17,637 nt of DNA from Taishania sp045629585 (GCA_045629585.1 JAZQRM010000073.1:1-17637), one strand, 5' to 3'. Counted from the first letter of the stretch, positions 1 through 8,007 are shown. Made by a program: numbers and translations. Notes: a model not told the origin generated them from the sequence alone.

Positions 1-503
1 GCAACACATGCTCCACACCCAATACAAGTCGCTGCATCAAACGCATTATCTGCATCTTCCTTACGAACTGGAATGTTATTTGCATCTTGTGTTCTACCTG
101 AGGTATTAACAGAGATAAAACCTCCAGCTTGTTGGATACGGTCAAATGCCGTGCGGTCAACAACTAAATCTTTAATTACTGGGAAACCTTTCGCGCGGAA
201 TGGCTCGATGTAAATCGTATCTCCATCTTTGAACTTACGCATGTGCAACTGACAAGTCGTTACACCACGATCTGGACCGTGTGCTTCACCATTGATGAAC
301 ATAGAACACATCCCACAAATTCCCTCACGACAATCGTGATCAAATGCTACTGGTTCTTTTCCTTCAGTAATTAATTGCTCGTTTAACACGTCCATCATTT
401 CTAGGAAAGACATGTGCTCACTTACATTATCAATCGGATAAGTTTCGATTTTACCTTTATCGTTTCTATCCTTTTGTCTCCAAATTTTTAATGTCAATTT
501 CAT
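1..503 (-). CDS. sdhB: Succinate dehydrogenase/fumarate reductase iron-sulfur subunit, 3' end cut off by window
   Basis: SdhB carries electrons between the flavin of SdhA and the quinone/haem site of the membrane subunit in the TCA cycle and respiration. The first 167 codons are visible, starting MKLTLKIWRQ. The N-terminal ferredoxin-like domain has the [2Fe-2S] ligand motif CREGICGMC, and the first cysteines of the C-terminal ferredoxin domain (CIGCGACV) lie right at the window edge. The start is supported by an AGGAAG ribosome site a few bases upstream. The gene starts 9 bases after the sdhA stop, so it is the last visible gene of an sdhC-sdhA-sdhB operon. The C-terminal third is outside the window. 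Identification is firm; whether the enzyme mainly oxidises succinate or reduces fumarate cannot be told from sequence. Confidence 0.96.
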   Translation of the reverse strand, partial: MKLTLKIWRQKDRNDKGKIETYPIDNVSEHMSFLEMMDVLNEQLITEGKEPVAFDHDCREGICGMCSMFINGEAHGPDRGVTTCQLHMRKFKDGDTIYIEPFRAKGFPVIKDLVVDRTAFDRIQQAGGFISVNTSGRTQDANNIPVRKEDADNAFDAATCIGCGACV

Positions 504-512
504 ATCTTCCTA

Positions 513-2516
513 TTATTTATATGAACGTTGTTTTAACTCAACAGCTTCGAATTTCAATTCTTCTTTATGCAAGATAGGCTCACTTGGATTACCTGTCCAC
601 TGCCATGCAGCAACAAATGCAAAGTCTTTATCATTACGTAAAGCTTCCCCTTCATCTGTTTGTGATTCTTCACGGAAGTGACCTCCACAAGATTCTTCAC
701 GTTGTAAAGCATCTAAAGCAAACAATTCAGCTAATTCGATGAAATCTTCAACACGTGTAGCTTTCTCTAACTCAGGATTGAAATCATAAGCATTACCTGG
801 TACAAAAACATCTGCATGGAAGTCAGTACGGATTTGACGAATCACTTCAATCGCTTCCTTCAAACCAGCCTCACTACGCGCCATACCTACGTTGTCCCAC
901 ATGATTTTCCCTAACAATTTATGGAAGTGGTCAACAGATTTTGTTCCTTTATTATTGATGAATTTCTCTAAACGAGCTCTAACATCATTTTCTGCTTCAA
1001 TAAATTCAGGTAATTCTGTAGAAATATGTCCTGTACGAATATCAGCAGCTAAATAATCTCCAATAGTGTAAGGCAATACAAAATAACCATCTGCCAAACC
1101 TTGCATCAATGCAGACGCTCCCAAACGGTTAGCACCGTGATCAGAGAAGTTAGCTTCTCCAGCGCAATAACATCCTGGAATAGAAGTCATCAAGTTATAA
1201 TCAACCCATAATCCACCCATTGTGTAGTGAACTGCAGGATAAATCATCATCGGCATTTTGTATGGATTGTCATCAACAATCTTCTCATACATTTGGAATA
1301 AGTTTCCGTATTTTGCTTCAACGATAGCCTCTCCTAACTCACGAACACGTGCGTCAGTAGCATTCGGTTCGTGAATCAACATTGCTTTCTCACGTCCGTA
1401 ACGCATAATCGCTGCTTCGAAATCTAAATAAACAGCTTCACCTGTTGCATTTACTCCGTATCCAGCATCACAACGCTCTTTCGCAGCACGAGAAGCAACA
1501 TCACGAGGAACTAGGTTACCGAAAGCAGGATAACGACGCTCTAAGTAATAATCACGATCTCCTTCAGCAATTTGCGTAGCTGTTAAACGTCCTTCACGCA
1601 AAGCTTGTGCATCTTCTAATTTTGCAGGAACCCAAATACGTCCATCATTACGTAAAGACTCTGACATCAAAGTTAACTTTGATTGATAATCTCCAGAACG
1701 AGGAATACAAGTTGGGTGAATTTGCGTATAACAAGGGTTAGCAAAATAAGCTCCCTTTTTATGTGCTCTCCAAGCTGCTGTAACGTTAGATCCCATCGCA
1801 TTTGTCGACAAGAAATAAACGTTTCCGTAACCTCCAGAAGCGATAACAACTGCGTGTGCAGAATGTCTTTCGATCTCTCCTGTAATCATGTTACGAGCAA
1901 TGATACCACGCGCTTTTCCATCAACCAATACCAACTCCAACATTTCGTGGCGATTGTACATCTTGATTTTTCCTTTACCGATTTGACGGTTCATTGCGGA
2001 ATAAGCACCTAATAATAATTGCTGTCCTGTTTGTCCTTTAGCGTAAAATGTACGTTGAACTTGTGTACCACCAAATGAACGGTTATCCAACAATCCTCCA
2101 TACTCACGTGCAAAAGGAACACCTTGAGCAACACACTGGTCGATGATGTTACCTGAAACCTCAGCTAAACGGTGTACGTTAGCCTCACGAGCACGGTAAT
2201 CTCCTCCTTTAATTGTATCGTAAAATAAACGGAAAACGGAATCTCCATCATTTTGATAATTCTTAGCAGCATTTACACCACCTTGAGCAGCAATCGAGTG
2301 CGCACGACGTGGTGAATCTTGGTAACAAAATGCTTTCACATTGTATCCCATTTCTGCTAAAGAAGCAGCTGCTGAACCTCCAGCTAAACCTGTACCTACA
2401 ACGATAACGTCGATAGCACGCTTATTAGCAGGGTTTACTAAGTTGATATGATTTTTATAGTTTGTCCACTTTTCTGCTAATGGACCCGCTGGAATTTTTG
2501 AATCTAATGTTGACAT
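513..2516 (-). CDS. sdhA: Succinate dehydrogenase/fumarate reductase flavoprotein subunit
   Basis: Catalytic subunit that interconverts succinate and fumarate at a covalently bound FAD on the inner face of the cytoplasmic membrane. The 667-residue protein shows the N-terminal Rossmann motif GTGLAGGSAAAS (about 41-52), the FAD-linking histidine context RAHSIAAQGG (His73), the substrate-site IHPT motif, PRDVASRA with the likely catalytic arginine, and the C-terminal FAD contact GEANFSDHGANRLGASAL. The length fits the Bacteroidota and epsilonproteobacterial type rather than the roughly 590-residue enterobacterial SdhA. The gene lies between sdhC (9-base gap) and sdhB (9-base gap), so the three are surely cotranscribed. 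No odd features were seen. Confidence 0.98.
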   Translation of the reverse strand: MSTLDSKIPAGPLAEKWTNYKNHINLVNPANKRAIDVIVVGTGLAGGSAAASLAEMGYNVKAFCYQDSPRRAHSIAAQGGVNAAKNYQNDGDSVFRLFYDTIKGGDYRAREANVHRLAEVSGNIIDQCVAQGVPFAREYGGLLDNRSFGGTQVQRTFYAKGQTGQQLLLGAYSAMNRQIGKGKIKMYNRHEMLELVLVDGKARGIIARNMITGEIERHSAHAVVIASGGYGNVYFLSTNAMGSNVTAAWRAHKKGAYFANPCYTQIHPTCIPRSGDYQSKLTLMSESLRNDGRIWVPAKLEDAQALREGRLTATQIAEGDRDYYLERRYPAFGNLVPRDVASRAAKERCDAGYGVNATGEAVYLDFEAAIMRYGREKAMLIHEPNATDARVRELGEAIVEAKYGNLFQMYEKIVDDNPYKMPMMIYPAVHYTMGGLWVDYNLMTSIPGCYCAGEANFSDHGANRLGASALMQGLADGYFVLPYTIGDYLAADIRTGHISTELPEFIEAENDVRARLEKFINNKGTKSVDHFHKLLGKIMWDNVGMARSEAGLKEAIEVIRQIRTDFHADVFVPGNAYDFNPELEKATRVEDFIELAELFALDALQREESCGGHFREESQTDEGEALRNDKDFAFVAAWQWTGNPSEPILHKEELKFEAVELKQRSYK

Positions 2517-2525
2517 ATCATAAAA

Positions 2526-3461
2526 TTATTTAGTCAAGAAAATGTAAACAGGAATCAAAGCGAACAATGCAGGTACCACGATCGCAAAAATGTTTCCGAT
2601 TGTCTTAATTGCTGGTGTAAACTTCTTACCAGTTAATCCTAATGTTTGGAATGCTGATGCAAACCCGTGCATTAAGTGATATGCTAAAACTAGCATAGAG
2701 AATACGTAGAAAATTACAGCTACTAAAGCTAAGCTATTAGCTCCAACACCAGCTTCTGAAGTCTTATCAACTCCAAAAAATGCATAAACAACTGAATGTA
2801 AATCTTTATAAGCTACTGCAACCTTTGGATTAGTACCTTTTGACTCATAACTTGGGTCAATTTGTGCAATTTGCTCTTTGATAGAAGCTGTACTTTGGAA
2901 TAACTCTGTTTTGTTTTTAACCTCAACTTGCTCTACTGGAACGTAAGATCCTTGAGTAGTATAATAGGCGAATACCTCCTCATCAACAACTTTGTTTCCT
3001 TCTGCCATTGTTGGATTATACAATACCTCTTTGTGTAATGGAAAGGACTCACTAGAATATTTAGCTTTCCACCAAAAGTTCTGCATGTGAGTAGCAACGA
3101 AAACCAAAATTAATGTTCCTAAAATAGCCATCGAACGAGAATACCACTTAGAATTCTTCTCAGGACGCTCATAAGAATACTTAATTGGACGCGCTTTTTT
3201 GTTTTGAATAGTCAACATGATACCATCGATAGCGTGGAATAATATTGAAATGTACGTTAAATAAGATAACGCCTTTACAGCAGGATTAGTTGCCATAAAA
3301 TAAGCATACTCGTTGAATGCCCTTTTTCCCTCTACTCCAGGGATTAATAACTGAAGGTTACCAACCAAATGCCCTAACAGGAAGAGGCACAGGAATAATC
3401 CCGTCAATGCCATCCACCATTTTTTGGCGATTGATGAACTCAAAATTGCAGATTTGCTCAT
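2526..3461 (-). CDS. sdhC: Succinate dehydrogenase cytochrome b subunit (type B, dihaem), with a long loop
   Basis: Membrane anchor of the sdh complex, holding haem b and the quinone site. The sequence shows five hydrophobic helices at about 17-37, 60-82, 108-128, 243-265 and 288-309. Histidines in or near helices at 31, 76, 125 and 262/265 fit the dihaem ligands of the single-subunit (type B) cytochrome b family. It is a fusion-type anchor, so no sdhD is expected and none is present. At 311 residues it is longer than I recall for many relatives: the segment between helices 3 and 4 (about 131-240) is a polar, acidic stretch of roughly 110 residues. It is the first gene of the sdhCAB operon, with a candidate promoter box 35 bases upstream. 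Confidence 0.95.
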   Translation of the reverse strand: MSKSAILSSSIAKKWWMALTGLFLCLFLLGHLVGNLQLLIPGVEGKRAFNEYAYFMATNPAVKALSYLTYISILFHAIDGIMLTIQNKKARPIKYSYERPEKNSKWYSRSMAILGTLILVFVATHMQNFWWKAKYSSESFPLHKEVLYNPTMAEGNKVVDEEVFAYYTTQGSYVPVEQVEVKNKTELFQSTASIKEQIAQIDPSYESKGTNPKVAVAYKDLHSVVYAFFGVDKTSEAGVGANSLALVAVIFYVFSMLVLAYHLMHGFASAFQTLGLTGKKFTPAIKTIGNIFAIVVPALFALIPVYIFLTK

Positions 3462-3495
3462 AAATTTAATAATTGGATTGTACTAAACTAACATA

Positions 3496-3503
3496 CAAAT
3501 TTA
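3496..3503 (-). promoter_or_regulatory. Candidate -7 promoter box of the sdhCAB operon
   Basis: On the minus strand the bases read TAAATTTG, a full match to the Bacteroidota -7 consensus TAnnTTTG, 34 bases before the sdhC ATG. No clean TTG element is seen at the usual -33 distance, so this is a motif match only. It lies in the 147-base gap between sdhC and ldcA, where nothing else stands out. Confidence 0.45.
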
Positions 3504-3608
3504 ACATTAGTCAAAGTCATATAAAAGCATTATTCTAATTTAGACAGAGTATAAATAGGTAAAACAGTTAAAACATCACAAATATTAACATTTCTAGGAT
3601 AAATTCCG

Positions 3609-4505
3609 TTAAAAACCAATCAAAACACGCTCTTTTGAAACTTTTAAACAAGCATTTGTTCCTAATTTTATCGCACGATTATCGTCTTGATGACCGGCAG
3701 GAAAATCAAAACAAATGGGAATTTTTCGAAATTGAAAATGTTCCAAAATAGTACGTTTATAATCTTCATTCGTTGGTATAAATGTTTCCCCTATCGAAGA
3801 AAATGAACCCACAATCAAACCAACAATCTCATCCCAAACACCAGCATCTTTAAAAGCATAAAGCATGCGATCTAAGGCATAAGCCTGTTCTCCAACATCC
3901 TCGATATACAAAATCTTACCGGAATAACTTGGTCGTTTTTTACTACCTAACTGCGAATACAGAATACTCAAGTTACCACCTATTATAGGAGCTGTAACTT
4001 CACCAATTTTATTGAAAGGATGTCCATCACAAGACAAAAGAATGGAAGTGCCCTTCAAACTACAAACAAGCGAATCTAAACTCTCCGGACTATTCGAGCT
4101 AAAATTTAAAGGCATCGTAGCGTGTAAACTGGCAATCTCGGAATAATCCAAATACTGATGAAAAACCGTAACATCGCTAAAACCAACAATCCACTTTGGC
4201 GCACGCAAAAAACCAGCCCATTGCAAATGATCCATTAATTGGATACAACCATACCCGCCACGTGCACACAAAATCGCCTTAACATCTTCGCGGTCTAATC
4301 CTTCTTGGAAATCGGCAACGCGTTCTAAAATTGTACCTGAATAGTAACCGTTTTCTCCAAAACAATCTTTACTCACCTCCACAAGAAAACCCTTCGATTC
4401 CAAAAAACGAACCGAAAAATCAACCGTTTCACGATCAATCGCCTTGGCCGGTGCACAGATATAAATTAAATCACCCTCTTTTAAATACGGTGGAACAACA
4501 TGCAT
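3609..4505 (-). CDS. ldcA: LD-carboxypeptidase, peptidase family S66 (LdcA/MccF type)
   Basis: Cytoplasmic serine peptidase that in this family removes the terminal D-alanine from recycled murein tetrapeptides; some relatives (MccF) cleave microcin-type amide bonds instead. Taking the ATG at 4505 gives a 298-residue protein starting MHVVPPYLKEGD, as relatives start. The nucleophile elbow GFSDVT (Ser110), the Glu of YIEDVGEQ (Glu202) and the His of FPAGHQDDNRA (His272) make up the expected S66 triad, and the RGGYG motif is also present. The frame stays open up to an ATG at 4553, but a promoter-like box at 4521-4528 lies inside that extension, so 4505 or 4514 is preferred. No signal peptide is seen. 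It is divergent from tadA. Murein recycling is the likeliest role. Confidence 0.9.
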   Translation of the reverse strand: MHVVPPYLKEGDLIYICAPAKAIDRETVDFSVRFLESKGFLVEVSKDCFGENGYYSGTILERVADFQEGLDREDVKAILCARGGYGCIQLMDHLQWAGFLRAPKWIVGFSDVTVFHQYLDYSEIASLHATMPLNFSSNSPESLDSLVCSLKGTSILLSCDGHPFNKIGEVTAPIIGGNLSILYSQLGSKKRPSYSGKILYIEDVGEQAYALDRMLYAFKDAGVWDEIVGLIVGSFSSIGETFIPTNEDYKRTILEHFQFRKIPICFDFPAGHQDDNRAIKLGTNACLKVSKERVLIGF

Positions 4506-4520
4506 AACTATCATTTTGAA

Positions 4521-4528
4521 CAAAAATA
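4521..4528 (-). promoter_or_regulatory. Candidate -7 promoter box of ldcA
   Basis: The minus strand reads TATTTTTG, matching TAnnTTTG. If transcription starts about five bases further on (near 4516), ATGs at 4514 and 4505 are both on the mRNA while the ATG at 4553 is not. This decides the start choice for ldcA. Confidence 0.4.
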
Positions 4529-4553
4529 GAAGAAAACCACCAACTGAAATCAC

Positions 4554-4561
4554 TAGCTTTG
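4554..4561 (+). promoter_or_regulatory. Candidate -7 promoter box of tadA, four bases before the ATG
   Basis: TAGCTTTG matches TAnnTTTG and is followed by TATT and then the ATG. With the box centred at -7, transcription would begin on or next to the A of the start codon, giving a leaderless mRNA. No clear -33 TTG is present. Confidence 0.4.
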
Positions 4562-4565
4562 TATT

Positions 4566-5018
4566 ATGGCTGATTCTTTACTTTCCCCTTACAACGACGC
4601 GTACTTTATGCGCCAAGCACTTCAAGAAGCTCAAAAAGCTTTTGAAAGAGACGAAGTTCCAATTGGAGCGGTTATCGTAGCAAACAATCAAATCATTGCA
4701 CGGTCTCATAATTTAACAGAATGTTTAAATGATGTAACCGCACACGCTGAAATGCAAGCTATTACAAGTGCGGCAGGGACTTTAGGTGGAAAATATTTAA
4801 CGGATTGTACCTTGTATGTAACGGTTGAACCTTGCGTGATGTGCGCCGGAGCTTTATATTGGTCCCAAATCACAAAAATCGTAATCGGAACACGCGACGA
4901 AAAAAGAGGTTCTATGCGTTTTGAAGGATTGTTCCACCCCAAAACAACTGTTGAAGTTGGATTGTTAGAAGAAGAATGTAAACAACTGATGCAAACCTTT
5001 TTCCAAAGCAAACGTTAA
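4566..5018 (+). CDS. tadA: tRNA-specific adenosine deaminase (A34 to inosine)
   Basis: TadA deaminates the wobble adenosine of tRNA-Arg(ACG) to inosine. The 150-residue protein has the zinc-binding cytidine/deoxycytidylate deaminase motifs: HAE (His60, with catalytic Glu62) and PCVMC (Cys90, Cys93). The segment GALYWSQITKIVIGTRDEKRG fits TadA rather than free-base deaminases. The N-terminus SPYNDAYFMRQALQEA matches flavobacterial relatives, which supports the ATG at 4566 even though it sits directly behind a promoter-like box. It is followed 39 bases later by mnmE, also a tRNA wobble-position modification gene; each seems to have its own promoter box. Confidence 0.95.
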   Translation: MADSLLSPYNDAYFMRQALQEAQKAFERDEVPIGAVIVANNQIIARSHNLTECLNDVTAHAEMQAITSAAGTLGGKYLTDCTLYVTVEPCVMCAGALYWSQITKIVIGTRDEKRGSMRFEGLFHPKTTVEVGLLEEECKQLMQTFFQSKR

Positions 5019-5045
5019 TCTAGCTCAACTGCATTTCATTTTCCC

Positions 5046-5053
5046 TAAATTTG
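5046..5053 (+). promoter_or_regulatory. Candidate -7 promoter box of mnmE, four bases before the ATG
   Basis: TAAATTTG matches TAnnTTTG and is followed by TTCT and the ATG, the same geometry as at tadA. It lies in the 39-base gap after tadA and again suggests a leaderless transcript. The -33 region is weak. Confidence 0.42.
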
Positions 5054-5057
5054 TTCT

Positions 5058-6422
5058 ATGAATTATAGCAATCAAAAAGATATTATCTGCGCATTAGCAA
5101 CTCCAAACGGTGTGGGTGCAATTGGTGTTATCCGTGTATCGGGTGAAGGGTGTATTCAATTGTTTTCCGCAAATTTTAGCAAATATTTACGAAACAAGGA
5201 TACACATACCATTCATTTTGGTAATTTCAAGGACAACGAAGGTAACATCGTAGATGAAGTTTTGGTTTCTATTTTTCACCACGGAAAAAGTTTCACAGGA
5301 GAAGAATCCGTAGAGATTTCCACACACGGATCACCCTACATTTTACAAAAGGTAATGGAGGTTTTAGTAACCAGCGGAGCGCGTATTGCCAACCCTGGTG
5401 AGTTTACCATGCGTGCGTTCTTCAACGGAAAACTAGACCTATCTCAAGCGGAAGCGGTAGCAGATTTAATTGCCTCTCAATCACAACGCGCACACGAAGT
5501 AGCCTTGAAGCAATTAAAAGGAAACATCTCTAGCGAGCTAAAAAACTTGCGCGAGGAATTGATTCACTTTGCATCATTGGTGGAATTGGAATTAGATTTC
5601 GCTGAAGAAGATGTAGAATTTGCGGACCGCACGGAATTACTGACTTTGGTGACACATGTATTACAGGTAGTAACGAAAATGATTCAATCCTTTGAATTAG
5701 GAAATGCCATCAAAAATGGAGTTCCAGTGGCAATCGTAGGAGCACCAAACACTGGAAAAAGTACTTTATTGAATCAATTATTGAACGACGATCGCGCCAT
5801 TGTGAGTAACATCGCCGGAACGACACGTGACGTAATTGAGGAAACATTAAACATAGACGGAATCATCTTCCGATTAATAGATACAGCAGGAATCCGCGAA
5901 ACAGAAGAAGAAATTGAAGCCATTGGTATTCAAAAATCATTGAAGAAAATCCAAGAGGCTCAGTTAATTATCTGTATGATGGATGCTACAAACATCGAAG
6001 AAGTTGAAGCGGCAAGAGCTTGGTATGATGAATTAATAAAAGAATTTCCTAGCAAGAAAATCGTAAAGGTGTTGAACAAAATTGATATGGCTTTCAACGA
6101 TTTGCAAAACAACGAAATAGGAATTTCAGCCAAAGACAATGTTAACATCGAAAACCTAACGAAATGGATGGTGGACCAAGTAATTGGTGGGGTGGACATT
6201 CAAAATGAGATCATTGTAACGAACGCTCGCCACCGTGATGCATTAGTGAAAACACAAGATTCGCTTACGCAAGCGCGCATGAACTTGGAAAACGGAATTA
6301 CGGGTGACTTTGTAGCAATGGACATCCGCCAAGCGATGTTCTGGTTGGGATCTATCACGGGACAAATATCTGAAGATGACCTACTAGCCAATATTTTCAG
6401 TAAGTTTTGTATCGGGAAGTAA
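5058..6422 (+). CDS. mnmE: tRNA uridine-5-carboxymethylaminomethyl modification GTPase MnmE (TrmE)
   Basis: With MnmG, MnmE builds the 5-carboxymethylaminomethyl group on wobble U34 of several tRNAs. The 454 residues show the N-terminal tetrahydrofolate-binding/dimerisation domain (about 1-120), a helical domain, and an inserted G domain. The G motifs are GAPNTGKST (228-236), GTTRD (254-258), DTAG (275-278) and NKID (340-343). The protein ends in FCIGK, the universal C-terminus with its catalytically important Cys451, so the gene is whole. What follows immediately is an integrase region, not the usual chromosomal neighbour. The 3' end is therefore the probable integration site of the island, which restored the coding end on insertion. 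Confidence 0.97.
   Translation: MNYSNQKDIICALATPNGVGAIGVIRVSGEGCIQLFSANFSKYLRNKDTHTIHFGNFKDNEGNIVDEVLVSIFHHGKSFTGEESVEISTHGSPYILQKVMEVLVTSGARIANPGEFTMRAFFNGKLDLSQAEAVADLIASQSQRAHEVALKQLKGNISSELKNLREELIHFASLVELELDFAEEDVEFADRTELLTLVTHVLQVVTKMIQSFELGNAIKNGVPVAIVGAPNTGKSTLLNQLLNDDRAIVSNIAGTTRDVIEETLNIDGIIFRLIDTAGIRETEEEIEAIGIQKSLKKIQEAQLIICMMDATNIEEVEAARAWYDELIKEFPSKKIVKVLNKIDMAFNDLQNNEIGISAKDNVNIENLTKWMVDQVIGGVDIQNEIIVTNARHRDALVKTQDSLTQARMNLENGITGDFVAMDIRQAMFWLGSITGQISEDDLLANIFSKFCIGK
6405..6422 (+). other. Candidate attL core at the last codons of mnmE
   Basis: The 18 bases encoding Phe-Cys-Ile-Gly-Lys-stop (TTTTGTATCGGGAAGTAA) are the most conserved part of mnmE. The 3' end of trmE/mnmE is a known island attachment site, for example of Salmonella genomic island 1. 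The integrase starts 171 bases downstream. No second copy is visible in the window, so the exact core is inferred. Confidence 0.5.
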
Positions 6423-6517
6423 CAATCATTTACTTTGGTTTACAATACTTTCTTTTACCTACAAAACAGCAAGTTACACCTTTTGGTTATTTACTTTTCT
6501 TTCGTATATTAGCACTA

Positions 6518-6592
6518 TATGTACACCGTATGTACACCTTAAACAATAACATTAAACCAAGGTGTACTACTGTACAACTCAAAATAGTACAT
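6518..6592. repeat. Cluster of GTAC-core repeats before the integrase (candidate arm sites or operator)
   Basis: TATGTACACC occurs twice in tandem at 6518-6527 and 6529-6538, one helical turn apart. GTACACCTT (6532-6540) is mirrored exactly by AAGGTGTAC (6559-6567). Two more GTAC cores follow at 6572 and 6587, the last within 7 bases of the integrase ATG. The rest of the 171-base gap is AT-rich and I see no clear terminator for mnmE. Placement between the putative att site and int fits integrase arm-type sites or an autoregulatory operator. Confidence 0.55.
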
Positions 6593-6593
6593 T

Positions 6594-7724
6594 ATGACAA
6601 TCACACTAAAACAAAAGAAAAATAAAGACGGAATGCTAAGTTTATACCTTGAATACTATCAAGGATCAACCATTGACAACGAAGGAAAGCGTAAACACAT
6701 TAGACGATTTGAATATCTAAAACTATATATCCATAGCGATCCTAAAGACGGTCTGCAGAAAAAATATAATAAGGAACAACTATTATTAGCTGAAAACATA
6801 CTTGCTATACGAAAGGCCGAACTACTACAAGGTAAATATTCGATCCAAGATAAGAACAAATCGAAGCAAAATTTCTTAACTTACTTCAAAGCAAAAACAG
6901 TAGAAAAGCAAAAAGATAAAACCATGACGACCTATGATAATTGGTTGTCCACATTCCATCACCTTGAAAAGGTAATACCTGCTAATCTTACATTTAATGA
7001 AGTAGATGAAGAATTTGCTAAAAAAGTAAGGAGGTATTTTGAAAAAGAAGCAATTACAAAAAGCAAAACACCTCTATCTCAAAATAGTAAGTATTCCTAT
7101 TTCAATAAATTCAAAGCGTGCCTACGCAGTGCATTTGACGATGGAATAATATCGACAAATATAGCATCAAAGATAAAATCATTTGAGCAGGCGGAAAGTC
7201 AAAGGGAATACCTAACATTTAACGAATTAAAAAATTTAGCTAATACACATTGTAAATATGAGAACCTTAAAAAGGCATTCTTGTTTTCATGTCTAACCGG
7301 AATTAGGTGGTCTGACATTAACAACCTCATATGGTCAGAAGTCCGCGAAGATGGAGAACAAACGAGAATTCACTTCAGACAACAAAAAACAGATGGAGTT
7401 GAATATCTATATATTTCAAACCAAGCTAGAGAACTACTTGGTGACCGTCAAGAGAAATCAGAGAGAGTGTTTAAGGGATTGAAATATAGTATGACTTTCA
7501 ATACCGAAATCACAAGATGGTGCATGCGGGCAGGCATAACTAAACATATCACTTTCCACTCAGCAAGACACACCAATGCGGTGCTACTTCTTGAAAACGG
7601 AGCAGATATCTATACTGTTTCTAAAATGCTCGGACATAGAGAAATTAGAACAACCTCAATATATGCAAAGATTGTAGATAACAGAATGCAAGAAGCAGCG
7701 AATTTGATACCTAGAATAAAATGA
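6594..7724 (+). CDS. int: Tyrosine recombinase (island integrase)
   Basis: Site-specific recombinase expected to insert and excise the island at mnmE. The 376 residues show an N-terminal arm-type DNA-binding region typical of Bacteroidota integrases (about 1-90), a helical core-binding domain (about 92-195) and a C-terminal catalytic domain. The catalytic residues are visible: Arg238 in TGIRWSD, Lys265 in QQKTDG, His322/Arg325 in FHSARHTN, His348 in LGHRE, and nucleophile Tyr357 in TSIYAK. The TGA stop overlaps the ATG of the next small gene by four bases (ATGA), so the two are translationally coupled. GTAC-core repeats just upstream may be its own binding sites. The family is firm; the attachment site is inferred from position. 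Confidence 0.95.
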   Translation: MTITLKQKKNKDGMLSLYLEYYQGSTIDNEGKRKHIRRFEYLKLYIHSDPKDGLQKKYNKEQLLLAENILAIRKAELLQGKYSIQDKNKSKQNFLTYFKAKTVEKQKDKTMTTYDNWLSTFHHLEKVIPANLTFNEVDEEFAKKVRRYFEKEAITKSKTPLSQNSKYSYFNKFKACLRSAFDDGIISTNIASKIKSFEQAESQREYLTFNELKNLANTHCKYENLKKAFLFSCLTGIRWSDINNLIWSEVREDGEQTRIHFRQQKTDGVEYLYISNQARELLGDRQEKSERVFKGLKYSMTFNTEITRWCMRAGITKHITFHSARHTNAVLLLENGADIYTVSKMLGHREIRTTSIYAKIVDNRMQEAANLIPRIK

Positions 7725-7888
7725 AAAATATAGAGACGAAAAAAGTACAATTTCTAGGAATTATGACAATCATTACAATGTCTAGTATCTGTTTAATCTT
7801 ATTACAATTAAATTATCATGAATTCCATTACTATTTCAAACTAGTAACAACCAGTGGAAAATTAAACGTTCATGAGGGAGTTATATGA
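7721..7888 (+). CDS. 55-residue single-helix membrane microprotein coupled to the integrase
   Basis: A short open frame begins in the ATGA overlap with the integrase stop and encodes MKNIETKKVQ followed by a hydrophobic stretch of about 20 residues (11-30) and a polar tail rich in Tyr, His and Lys. One membrane helix is predicted, with the basic N-terminus inside. I recognise no family. The evidence for a gene is the classic four-base stop/start overlap and the clean membrane-segment composition. Against it are its small size and the lack of any homology I can cite. A role linked to excision or transfer would be guesswork. Confidence 0.5.
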   Translation: MKNIETKKVQFLGIMTIITMSSICLILLQLNYHEFHYYFKLVTTSGKLNVHEGVI

Positions 7889-7978
7889 AAAAATAGAGGA
7901 GTTAATTCCACACCCACAAAACCTAAGTCATTAAATATATACAGATTAGCGTTTTTAATAAAAAAAATAAATGTTTAA

Positions 7979-8007
7979 AGCAATCATCAGTGTATTTGAT
8001 GATTGTT
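7979..8007. terminator. Stem-loop after the integrase operon (candidate terminator)
   Basis: CAATCATCA (7981-7989) and TGATGATTG (7997-8005) are exact inverted copies with a 7-base loop. Two further pairs (one G-U) extend the stem outward. A stretch rich in T follows (TTGTTAATTT) and a run of A precedes it, so it could end transcription from int. There is no strong U-tract, so a protein-binding dyad is possible. It argues against starting the next gene at the GTG at 7990, which would lie in the loop. Confidence 0.5.

Noticed and set aside
1683..2012. Open frame on the plus strand opposite sdhA
   Set aside because: It is antisense to an unmistakable, fully conserved sdhA, and its product is cysteine/serine-rich with no recognisable features.
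5058..6422. mnmE disrupted by the island
   Set aside because: All G-domain motifs and the terminal CIGK are present, so the gene end was preserved or restored.
6407..6625. 72-codon frame bridging the end of mnmE and the start of int
   Set aside because: It overlaps both genes out of frame, covers the putative att and repeat sites, and lacks protein-like composition.
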